Shown here piece by piece: positions 52,886 through 60,669 of a DNA stretch of 64,000 nucleotides (position 1 is the first letter of the stretch; every line of letters begins with the position of its first letter). The position numbers and the translations under genes were made by a program. The stretch is from Paenibacillus sp. MAHUQ-63 (lineage in GTDB: Bacteria; Bacillota; Bacilli; Paenibacillales; NBRC-103111): the NCBI RefSeq assembly GCF_028765165.1, contig NZ_JARADB010000011.1, positions 27,275 to 91,274 on the forward strand, read 5' to 3'. The notes beneath the pieces were generated by a model, which searched no databases, was not told the DNA's origin, and was given only the letters and a program-made list of their open reading frames with translations.

Positions 52886-54274
52886 ATGAACAAGTGGATA
52901 CGGGGAACGAATGCGACAGTTTTATCCATCGCGGTGATCGGTATTTTCATCATTCTGACCATTTTCCTTCACTCGCTGAAAGGCTTTCAGGTCGATTTGA
53001 CGAAAAACAAGAACTTCACGCTTTCGGAGCAGACGGTCAATACGCTCAAAAATTTAAATCAAGACATTCATGTCATTGCCTTCACGAACAGTGGGGATAA
53101 CAATGAATTCGTGACGCGCCAAGTGACGGATATGATTCAAGAGTATAAGAAGGAAAGCTCCAAAATTACGTACGACGAGTACGATATGCTGAAACAGCCT
53201 TCGATGGCCAAGCAGTATGGCGTCGATCAAGGCGGTACGCTTGTTTTCGAATTGGGAACGAAGAAGCAGAACGTGAACTTCTATGAGCTTTTCGTTGGCC
53301 AACAGGACGGTTCGTACACGTTCTCCGGCGAAGAGAAGTTTACACAGGCTATTACGAGCTTAACTTCTACGGAGAAACATACGGTTTATGTGCTATCCGG
53401 ACACCAGGAATATCCGCTTAGCGCGATGACGGTTCTGAGAAGCTCGCTGGAGGCCGCCAACTACACGGTGAAGGACCTTAATCTGTATGTAGCCGGCAAA
53501 ATTCCGGACGATGCCGAGATGCTCATGCTGCTCGGGCCGCAGAACGACCTGAACGACAAAGAAGCGGAGCTCATTCAGGCGTACTTGAAGGACAAAGGCA
53601 AGATCTACATGGCGCTAGGCTTCAACAAGGATATGGCGACCAAGTGGAAAAATATCGATGCCATCATGAAAACCTACGGTATCCAGGATCAGCACGCGAT
53701 TGCCATCGAGCCGAAACAAACTTCGCTCTATGATCCATTGACGATTATTCCGGACTACGGTTTCCATGACATTACCAATAAGCTGTCCGACAACAATCTG
53801 GTGACGATGCTGTCGCTTGCTGTAACGCTGAATGCCGATCAAAGCGCGCCGGATTTCACCCAATCGCTGCTGCTTAAGACGACCGACAAAGCGTATGGCG
53901 AAACGGACATCAACTTGTTGGCGCAGTCCAAGACCAAGCAGGATGACACGGATGTCAAAGGTCCATTGAATTTGGGCTACGCCATTGCGAACAAGGACAA
54001 CAAGCCGAAGGCGGTTATTCTCGGCGGATCGACGTTCGTACTGGATCAAGATATTCAAAATCAAGGCAACAAGGATTTCGCCATGAACAGTATCGGCTGG
54101 CTCCAGGAGCAGAAGGATCAGATTACGATTCGTCCGCGCCAAGGGGACGCGTTCCAGCAGGCGATGATTACACCTAGCCAAGCCAATACGATTTTCCTCG
54201 TAACTATCGTGTTCTTGCCGCTTCTGTTCCTGATCATCGGCGGTTTGATCTGGTGGAGGAGGAGAAGAGGATGA
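52886..54274 (+). CDS. GldG-family ABC auxiliary protein
   Basis: 462 residues. Membrane segments at both ends (ATVLSIAVIGIFIILTIFLH and TIFLVTIVFLPLLFLIIGGL) enclose a large extracytoplasmic domain with ABC_transp_aux features (YEKFTQ-like GEEKFTQAITSLTSTEK, VYVLSGHQEYPLSAM). It begins with GGAGGTGA before ATG 52886. Likely anchors or regulates the permease. Overlaps the DUF4340 gene as ATGA. Confidence 0.88.
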   Translation: MNKWIRGTNATVLSIAVIGIFIILTIFLHSLKGFQVDLTKNKNFTLSEQTVNTLKNLNQDIHVIAFTNSGDNNEFVTRQVTDMIQEYKKESSKITYDEYDMLKQPSMAKQYGVDQGGTLVFELGTKKQNVNFYELFVGQQDGSYTFSGEEKFTQAITSLTSTEKHTVYVLSGHQEYPLSAMTVLRSSLEAANYTVKDLNLYVAGKIPDDAEMLMLLGPQNDLNDKEAELIQAYLKDKGKIYMALGFNKDMATKWKNIDAIMKTYGIQDQHAIAIEPKQTSLYDPLTIIPDYGFHDITNKLSDNNLVTMLSLAVTLNADQSAPDFTQSLLLKTTDKAYGETDINLLAQSKTKQDDTDVKGPLNLGYAIANKDNKPKAVILGGSTFVLDQDIQNQGNKDFAMNSIGWLQEQKDQITIRPRQGDAFQQAMITPSQANTIFLVTIVFLPLLFLIIGGLIWWRRRRG

Positions 54275-55203
54275 AACGGTTTATTCCGACGATTCTGTTA
54301 GTCGTTATTTGTATCGGCGGTTTCTGGTACGCTTCGAGCAAAAACTTCTTTCAAGAGAAACAAGAAGAACCGAAATCTCTTCTCACGCTGAAGCAGGAGG
54401 ATGTGCAGTCCCTGTCGCTTAAGACCGAAGCGCAGGAGATCGAGTTAAGCCGTACGGACAGCGGTTGGGAGATGAAGAAGCCGGCTGCTGTCCCGATGAA
54501 TACAAATCAAGTCGATTCGTGGCTGGACATGCTGGGTCTGGTCCAATCGACCAAAGTGGTCGAAGCGTCTGCCGGCAACCTGGCCAATTACGGCTTGGAT
54601 AAGCCCCTTGGAACGTACCGGGTCACGCTGAAGGACGGCTCCAAGAAAGGGATTTCGGTAGGAACGGCGCTGCCGATCGAAGGCTTCTCCTACGTTCAGG
54701 TGGAGGGATCTCCTGCCGTCTACCAAGTCAGCGATCAATCGCTGTCTTCCTTGAACAAAGCGCCGGTCGATTTCGCCGATACGAGTCCGGTCAAATTCGA
54801 AAGCGACAAGGTGCAGGCCGTGAAGGTCACCTGGAAGGGCCAAACCTGGACGCTGACGAAGACGGACAAAGACAAGGTTACTGCGGAAGCGAATTGGAAG
54901 CTTGGCGATAAGGAGCTGAAGGGCTCGGAAGCAAGTCCTTTGCTCGATGAACTGATTTTCCTGCATAGCACGGAGCTCCCGCAACCGGCGGCGCAGCAGC
55001 CTGCCGCAGGCGGCGAGCTGAAGGTCGAGCTGACGCTGACGGCCGACGGCAAAGACGTGACGGAAGTTTACGAAGGCAAGCTGAGTCAAGACCAAGTCTG
55101 GGTGGCCAAACAGGGCGGGACATGGTCCTACCAGCTGCCGGCGGCAGACATACAGAACATAGCGGATGCCTATGCCGGCAAGACGGCGCAGCCTGCGTCC
55201 TAA
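54271..55203 (+). CDS. DUF4340 domain protein
   Basis: 310 residues. A short membrane anchor (FIPTILLVVICIGGFWYAS) followed by an extracytoplasmic beta-rich domain typical of DUF4340: KPAAVPMNTNQVDSWLDMLG, LANYGLDKPLGTYRVTL. It is nearly always linked to GldFG-like genes. Start ATG 54271 follows GGAGGAGAAGAGG. Role in export unknown. Confidence 0.85.
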   Translation: MKRFIPTILLVVICIGGFWYASSKNFFQEKQEEPKSLLTLKQEDVQSLSLKTEAQEIELSRTDSGWEMKKPAAVPMNTNQVDSWLDMLGLVQSTKVVEASAGNLANYGLDKPLGTYRVTLKDGSKKGISVGTALPIEGFSYVQVEGSPAVYQVSDQSLSSLNKAPVDFADTSPVKFESDKVQAVKVTWKGQTWTLTKTDKDKVTAEANWKLGDKELKGSEASPLLDELIFLHSTELPQPAAQQPAAGGELKVELTLTADGKDVTEVYEGKLSQDQVWVAKQGGTWSYQLPAADIQNIADAYAGKTAQPAS

Positions 55204-55206
55204 TCG

Positions 55207-55247
55207 AACAACCCCCTGCAGCTATGCTGCCCGGGGTTGTTTTTTTG
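55207..55247 (+). terminator. Terminator of the Gld-type operon
   Basis: AACAACCCC pairs with GGGGTTGTT, with inner GCAGC/GCTGC, followed by seven T. Confidence 0.9.
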
Positions 55248-55304
55248 CTTCTCTCGGCTAAGCGACACAGGAGGGAAGCCTGCCGAGAAGCTGCCTCATA
55301 GCAT

Positions 55305-55489
55305 CTAACGGACACAGCGGCTGTTAAACGCGTGATCATCGGCACAATTCGAATCTAACGGACTGTGAAGTCCCTATTTCCCCGTTCTAGGGTAAAGCTC
55401 CCTCTGGTATGGGGAAATAGCAGCACTGGTGTCCGTTAGAATCTCAAATCGGCCCGGGTAGGCCGAATAAGGTCTGCTGTGTCCGTTAG
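55305..55489. repeat. Palindromic intergenic element (family A), copy 2
   Basis: CTAACGGACA at 55305 and CTAACGGACT at 55355 (forward), TGTCCGTTAG at 55430 and 55480 (reverse). Steps are 50, 75 and 50 bases, almost the same as in copy 1. Sequences between motifs differ from copy 1, so the layout and motif, not the full sequence, are conserved. Confidence 0.85.
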
Positions 55490-55583
55490 CCGGAGCGGAG
55501 CTCCGTTGCCGGCCTGTATGCTGCCCGTTAGCAATGAATGCAACGCTGTTCGCAAGGATACCGTTCAATGTGTCCGATTTGCT

Positions 55584-55634
55584 AGGCGAGGGTGTCTAAA
55601 GAGCTGCGGCACCCGCCTATTAGGTTTTTTTTAC
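55584..55634 (+). terminator. Terminator-like hairpin without an obvious gene upstream
   Basis: AGGCG and GGTG pair with CACC and CGCCT around a 13-base loop; TTAGG and eight T follow. No gene ends here, so it may end read-through or an unannotated small RNA. A single degenerate TGTCCG motif lies just upstream at 55571. Confidence 0.4.
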
Positions 55635-55703
55635 CAAATGGAAATAAAACGGAATATTTTGGGAACCCTACTTAGCAAGGAATGGAAAGGAGGTAACATT
55701 CAC

Positions 55704-55928
55704 ATGTACAACAATCAAGGAAACCAAACCATTACCGGCAAAGAGCTCTCGTACCTTGCGGATACGCTGAAAAACGAGGAATTGTTAGCAAAGCTTTGCG
55801 TTCAGGGGGCTGCGAATTGCCAAAGCCAATCTTTGAAGCAAACTTTGTCTCAGCTGTCCCAGGAGCGGCTGCAGAATATCAGTACGCTGATTAACACGAT
55901 GCAGCAGCAGTCTGGCATGACCCACTAA
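55704..55928 (+). CDS. Small CotF-like spore coat protein
   Basis: 74 residues: TITGKELSYLADTLKNEELLAKLC then QGAANCQSQSLKQTLSQLS. The helical, Gln-rich sequence resembles small coat-associated proteins of the CotF/COG5577 type that are encoded in tandem with the next gene. AAAGGAGGT is 6 bases before ATG 55704. Family call is tentative; sporulation control is inferred. Confidence 0.6.
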   Translation: MYNNQGNQTITGKELSYLADTLKNEELLAKLCVQGAANCQSQSLKQTLSQLSQERLQNISTLINTMQQQSGMTH

Positions 55929-55955
55929 TAGACAACCAGAGGAGGTGCTAATAGC

Positions 55956-56753
55956 ATGTATCAATCCAACTCGTACCAACAACAGCAGCAACAGCAACAG
56001 CAAGTCCACCTGCAAGAGCAGGATTTCGCTAACTTCGTTCTCTCCGAGCTGAAACGCAGTGCAAGAGAATACACGACAGCAGCGCTAGAAGCGGTTAACC
56101 CGCAAATTCGCCAAACCTTCCAAACGTTATTGCAAAAAACATTGAACGATCAAGCCGCCGTATTCCAGGAGCTGCAAAAGCTTGGCGCATATGAGGTCCA
56201 ACCTGCGGATCAGCAGCAAATCCAGCAAGAGCTGCAGAAGCAAAGCCAGGCCGCATCCAAGCTGCAATCTTTTGTTCAGCAGAGCTTGAGCAATAACACA
56301 ATGATGGGTTATCAACAGCAACAACAGCAACAACAAGAATCCGTTGGGATTTCTCAAACCCCGGCCTATACGCAGCATCAGCAGCCGCAGAGCCAGCATC
56401 AGAACCAGATGGCAGCCTTGTATCAAGCCCCTATCCAACCGGCGATTACAGCGTCGCAATATCCGAACGCCGTATATAACAACCAAGGGCAAGGTTATGC
56501 ATCCGCTAATCAGCAACAAGGCTACGGCTCCGTTCAAGGGCAGAACACGATGCAAGAGCATCAAGGCTACGGCCAATCGAGCTACGGGCACACTCCAAGC
56601 TACGCGACCTCGACCGGCCTCGGAGCTGCAGATCAAGCCGGCATGATCGGCAAATCAGCCAATCCAAGCATCGCTTCCCGCCAATCCTCGCATGTGACTG
56701 GGGAAAGCTCCTATATAAACAAACAGCATGAGGGCAGTAAGTATAGCTTCTAG
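55956..56753 (+). CDS. Gln-rich CotF-family spore coat protein
   Basis: 265 residues. A CotF-like helical domain (about 20-110): DFANFVLSELKRSAREYTTAA, QIRQTFQTLLQKTLNDQAAVF. It is preceded by a run of Gln (residues 8-16) and followed by a second run and a long low-complexity tail rich in Gln, Tyr, Gly and Ser (NNQGQGYASANQQQGYGSV). Probably a spore coat or crust component. AGAGGAGGTG supports ATG 55956. It follows the small coat gene by 27 bases. Confidence 0.75.
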   Translation: MYQSNSYQQQQQQQQQVHLQEQDFANFVLSELKRSAREYTTAALEAVNPQIRQTFQTLLQKTLNDQAAVFQELQKLGAYEVQPADQQQIQQELQKQSQAASKLQSFVQQSLSNNTMMGYQQQQQQQQESVGISQTPAYTQHQQPQSQHQNQMAALYQAPIQPAITASQYPNAVYNNQGQGYASANQQQGYGSVQGQNTMQEHQGYGQSSYGHTPSYATSTGLGAADQAGMIGKSANPSIASRQSSHVTGESSYINKQHEGSKYSF

Positions 56754-56780
56754 CTCCTGTTACGCTCCCTTATCGCCTCT

Positions 56781-56815
56781 AACGTTCGCAGCCTGCTGCG
56801 GGCGTTTTTCTTTTC
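56781..56815 (+). terminator. Terminator after the coat protein pair
   Basis: AACG and CGCAG pair with CTGCG and CGTT (2-base bulges), followed by TTTTTCTTTTC. Confidence 0.7.
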
Positions 56816-56926
56816 TTTCCGTAAATTTGTCCATCTTTTCTCAGAATGATGGTATGGAACCTGCTTGTCACACATATATAAGAGACAAGGATGTCCAATC
56901 TCATGGGAAAAGGGTGTAGCTACGAT

Positions 56927-57391
56927 ATGAAAAAAACATGGATTTATGGCGCAGCCGCTTTAATGGTGCTGGGAGCAGTGACAACCGCATGCGGTTCCAA
57001 AGAGGAGGTTGTGAGCACGACGGGAGCGGGTCCCAAGGTGGCGACGACGGTGACAGGCAGCCAGGCGGAGAGCAGTGTGAAAACGATCGCAGCGGGGGCC
57101 AAGCCCTCCATTGATGCGCAAGTTGCCAAGGTGGACGGTAGAAATGTGACGATCACCTACCAGACGTCGAACTTCCAATTGTCCGATCAGTCGATGGACA
57201 AAGCCAATGTACAAGGTCAAGGGCATCTGCACTTGTATGTGGACGGGAAGCAGAAAGCGATGATTGGCAAAACAGGGCCGCTTACGCTTAACAATCTGGC
57301 GACAGGCAAGCATGAAATCCGGCTCGAGCTGCAGCAGAACGATCACAAAGCATTGAATGTCGAGAAGATTCTTAACGTCGAAGTGAAGTAA
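56927..57391 (+). CDS. Putative lipoprotein
   Basis: 154 residues. A signal peptide (KKTWIYGAAALMVLGAVTTAC) ends in a lipobox-like TTAC, so the mature protein may be a diacylglycerol-anchored lipoprotein. The C-terminal part (GHLHLYVDGKQKAMI, LTLNNLATGKHEIRLELQQ) looks like a small beta-sandwich domain seen in several extracellular proteins. Function unknown. AAAGGGTG precedes ATG 56927. Confidence 0.7.
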   Translation: MKKTWIYGAAALMVLGAVTTACGSKEEVVSTTGAGPKVATTVTGSQAESSVKTIAAGAKPSIDAQVAKVDGRNVTITYQTSNFQLSDQSMDKANVQGQGHLHLYVDGKQKAMIGKTGPLTLNNLATGKHEIRLELQQNDHKALNVEKILNVEVK

Positions 57392-57466
57392 TAGGAACGT
57401 TTGTGCGTATTCGTGCGGAAAACTGGCTTGTGTGAAGATCCGGCGACACTGCACGCATATTCTGTG

Positions 57467-57496
57467 AAAAGACGGGCTAAATGCCCGTCTTTTGTC
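57467..57496 (+). terminator. Terminator after the lipoprotein gene
   Basis: AAAAGACGGGC (57467-57477) pairs perfectly with GCCCGTCTTTT (57483-57493). Confidence 0.85.
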
Positions 57497-57498
57497 AT

Positions 57499-57527
57499 TT
57501 GACACACCCGTATAGGTAGCATAGACT
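57499..57527 (+). promoter_or_regulatory. Promoter of the pcrB-pcrA-ligA unit
   Basis: TTGACA (57499-57504), 17-base spacer, TAGACT (57522-57527). Confidence 0.6.
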
Positions 57528-57570
57528 GTTGATAGTATGGCAGGATTGCCGCCTAATCGGAGGGAAACAA

Positions 57571-58272
57571 TTGATCGTCGATATACGTAAGTGGAAGCAT
57601 GTCTTTAAGCTGGACCCGGATCGGGAACTAACCGATGAGGCGCTGGAACGCGTCTGCCAATCGGGCACGGATGCCGTGATAGTCGGCGGGTCAACGGGGG
57701 TTACATTCGATAACACCGTGGAGCTGCTGGCGCGGATTCGTCAATATGAGGTGCCATGTGTGCTGGAAATTTCCAACCAGGAGGCGATTGTGCCGGGCTT
57801 TGACCTCTTCTTCATTCCGGTAGTGCTCAATAGTGAGGATCCGGACTGGATTGTCGGCCAGCATCATGCGGCGTTGAAGGAGTACGGTTCCATGCTGAAC
57901 TGGGATGAAATTATAACGGAGGGCTACATCATTCTGAATGGTGAAGCTGCGGCCGCCCGGCTGACCAAAGCCCGCGCCGACTTGGACGCCAGAGATGTTG
58001 CGGCATACGCGCGCATGGCGGACAAGCTTTTTAACATGCCTATTGTGTATTTGGAATATAGCGGTTCGTTCGGCGACCTGGAGCTTGTGCGGCGGACAGG
58101 ACAGGTGCTTGAGAATGCCCGGTTATTTTACGGGGGCGGCATCGACAGCCTGGAGAAGGCGCAGCAAGCGGCGGAAGCGGCCGATACGATCGTCGTTGGC
58201 AACATTATCTATAGCGATCTGGAGCAGGCGCTTCAGACGGTGAACGTGAAATTCGATAGAACAGGAAGGTAA
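57571..58272 (+). CDS. pcrB: Heptaprenylglyceryl phosphate synthase PcrB
   Basis: 233 residues, TIM barrel. Signature residues GTDAVIVGGSTGVT near the N-terminus and YGGGIDSLEKA, VVGNIIY near the C-terminus form the phosphate-binding sites. PcrB joins heptaprenyl diphosphate to glycerol-1-phosphate in Bacillales. GGAGGG is 6 bases before TTG 57571, which is the chosen start. It ends 3 bases before pcrA. Confidence 0.94.
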   Translation: MIVDIRKWKHVFKLDPDRELTDEALERVCQSGTDAVIVGGSTGVTFDNTVELLARIRQYEVPCVLEISNQEAIVPGFDLFFIPVVLNSEDPDWIVGQHHAALKEYGSMLNWDEIITEGYIILNGEAAAARLTKARADLDARDVAAYARMADKLFNMPIVYLEYSGSFGDLELVRRTGQVLENARLFYGGGIDSLEKAQQAAEAADTIVVGNIIYSDLEQALQTVNVKFDRTGR

Positions 58273-58275
58273 CTT

Positions 58276-60612
58276 ATGAACGAGACAGTCAATATTTTAG
58301 ATGCGATAAAAAGGTTGAACCCTCAGCAGCGCAAAGCGGTCGAAGCGGTTGACGGGCCGCTTTTGATCATGGCGGGAGCGGGCAGCGGGAAGACCCGCGT
58401 GCTTACGCACCGGATCGCTTATCTGATCGGCACGCACAAAGCGGCGCCATGGAACATCCTGGCGCTGACGTTTACGAATAAAGCGGCCCGTGAGATGCAG
58501 GAGCGTGTGGGCAGGCTGGTCGGCGGAAGCGGGAACGACATCTGGGTGTCCACGTTTCACTCGATGTGCGTCCGTATGCTGCGCAGAGACATCTCGCGTA
58601 TTGGCTTTACCTCGAACTTTACAATTCTGGATTCCGGCGACCAATTATCGGTCATTAAAGCCTGCTGCAAAGAACTGAACATCGATACGAAGAAGTTTGA
58701 ACCCAAAACCTTTCAAGCGGCCATTTCTACAGCCAAAAACGAACTCATCTCTCCTAAACAATTCGAAGATAAAATCGGCGATTACTTTGACGGGCTGACC
58801 TCTAAAATATATACGCTGTACCAGAAAAAACTGCGAAGCAACAATTCCCTTGACTTTGATGACCTGATTATGGCAACCATTCAATTGTTCAAGGAAGTGC
58901 CCGAGGTTCTGGATTATTATCAAAATAAATTCCAATATATCCATGTAGACGAGTATCAGGATACGAATAGGGCGCAGTATATGCTCTGCCAGATGATTGC
59001 CGCCAAACACAAGCGCATCTGCGTTGTTGGGGACAGCGATCAGTCCATTTACCGTTGGCGCGGGGCCGATATTACGAATATCCTCAACTTCGAGCAGGAC
59101 TACCCGGATGCCACCTCGATTCTGTTGGAACAAAATTACCGCTCGACCTCGAATATTTTGCAGGCGGCGAATAAGGTCATTGCCAACAATACGGGCCGTA
59201 AGCCCAAAAATTTGTGGACGGACAAAGAGGGCGGCGTAGGCATCAAGCTGTTCCAAGCGGATTCCGAGCATGAAGAAGGCTATTTCGTGACAAGCGAAAT
59301 CAACAAAAACAAAGCGAAGGGCAAGAAGTTCGCGGATCACGCCATCTTGTACCGAACGAACGCCCAGTCCCGGGTTATCGAGGAAATTCTTATCAAATCC
59401 GATATTCCGTATACGATCGTCGGCGGCGTCAAGTTCTACGACCGTAAAGAGATCAAAGATATTTTGGCTTACTTGCGCCTCGTCTCCAATCCGGATGACG
59501 ATATCAGCTTGAGCCGGATCGTCAACGTGCCGAAGCGGGGCATCGGCGATACGACGATGGACAAGGTAGCGGCCATGGCTGCGCAACGGGGGATTTCGCT
59601 CTTTGCTATGCTGGAGGAAATCGACATCCTGGAGATCAATACGAAAGCGAAGCATGCGCTCAGCGGTTTCCGCGAAATGATCGATAATTTGAATCGGATG
59701 GTCGAATACTTGTCCGTAACGGAGCTTACCGAGAAGGTGCTGGAGCTTTCCGAATACCGTATGGAAATGCAGCGCGAGAATACGATCGAATCCAAGGCCC
59801 GCCTCGAGAATATCGAGGAGTTCCTGTCCGTGACGCAGGACTTCGAGAAGCGCAACGAGGACAAGTCCCTCATCTCGTTCCTGACCGATTTGGCGCTCAT
59901 CGCCGATATCGATACGCTGGATAAGGATGAAGACGCCGAGCAGCAGGACGCCGTCGTCTTGATGACGATGCACAGCGCCAAGGGTCTGGAGTTCCCGGTC
60001 GTCTTCATCATCGGGATGGAGGAAGGCGTCTTCCCGCACAGCCGCGCTTTCTCGGATAACGAAGAGCTCGAGGAAGAGCGCCGGCTGGCATACGTCGGGA
60101 TTACGCGTGCCGAGGAAGAGCTGTTCCTGACGTGCGCCCGCATGCGCACGCTCTTCGGCCGCACCGCCGCCAACGCGCCATCGCGCTTCCTGCAGGAGAT
60201 TCCGCCGGAACTCCTGGAGAAGGTCTCGATGGGAGGCTCCATCGGCGGCGGCTTCTCCCGAGGCGGCCGCACCAGCTCGTTCGGCAGCTCGGTAACGAGC
60301 CGCGGCGGCAGCGCCGGCTCGTCCGCCTGGGGCACGCCGTCCTCGTTCGGAGGACGGACTAGCGGCGGCGCTGCTGCGCCAAGCTCTCCACCGGCAGCGA
60401 AGGTGCTGCCGTTCCGCGCTTCGCAGCCTGCCGCAGGCGGGGCGGTGCAGGATTACAGAGCCGGCGACAAAGTGTCGCATGGCAAGTGGGGAATCGGCAC
60501 CGTCGTGTCCGTGAAAGGCTCGGGCGACGAGACCGAGCTGCAAATCGCTTTCCCGGCGCCTGCGGGCTTGAAGCGCCTGCTGGCGAAGTTCGCCCCGATC
60601 ACGAAGGTATAG
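58276..60612 (+). CDS. pcrA: ATP-dependent DNA helicase PcrA
   Basis: 778 residues. Walker A GAGSGKT (34-40), motif II VDEYQDTN, QSIYRWRGAD and the C-terminal MTMHSAKGLEFPVVF, YVGITRAEEELFL are all intact. An unusual Ser/Gly-rich linker (about 650-720) joins the helicase to a C-terminal Tudor-like domain (KVSHGKWGIGTVVSV) that binds RNA polymerase in PcrA of Bacillus. The role is DNA repair and removing RNA polymerase and RecA obstacles. Confidence 0.97.
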   Translation: MNETVNILDAIKRLNPQQRKAVEAVDGPLLIMAGAGSGKTRVLTHRIAYLIGTHKAAPWNILALTFTNKAAREMQERVGRLVGGSGNDIWVSTFHSMCVRMLRRDISRIGFTSNFTILDSGDQLSVIKACCKELNIDTKKFEPKTFQAAISTAKNELISPKQFEDKIGDYFDGLTSKIYTLYQKKLRSNNSLDFDDLIMATIQLFKEVPEVLDYYQNKFQYIHVDEYQDTNRAQYMLCQMIAAKHKRICVVGDSDQSIYRWRGADITNILNFEQDYPDATSILLEQNYRSTSNILQAANKVIANNTGRKPKNLWTDKEGGVGIKLFQADSEHEEGYFVTSEINKNKAKGKKFADHAILYRTNAQSRVIEEILIKSDIPYTIVGGVKFYDRKEIKDILAYLRLVSNPDDDISLSRIVNVPKRGIGDTTMDKVAAMAAQRGISLFAMLEEIDILEINTKAKHALSGFREMIDNLNRMVEYLSVTELTEKVLELSEYRMEMQRENTIESKARLENIEEFLSVTQDFEKRNEDKSLISFLTDLALIADIDTLDKDEDAEQQDAVVLMTMHSAKGLEFPVVFIIGMEEGVFPHSRAFSDNEELEEERRLAYVGITRAEEELFLTCARMRTLFGRTAANAPSRFLQEIPPELLEKVSMGGSIGGGFSRGGRTSSFGSSVTSRGGSAGSSAWGTPSSFGGRTSGGAAAPSSPPAAKVLPFRASQPAAGGAVQDYRAGDKVSHGKWGIGTVVSVKGSGDETELQIAFPAPAGLKRLLAKFAPITKV

Positions 60613-60669
60613 GGGCGGGTAATCTCCGCTTTGGAACACCCATTTCCCATTAGAGAGGAAGAGCCCGTA

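Noticed and set aside
50769..55489. CRISPR array
   Set aside because: Repeats are short, in both orientations, with only four units per cluster and no cas genes.
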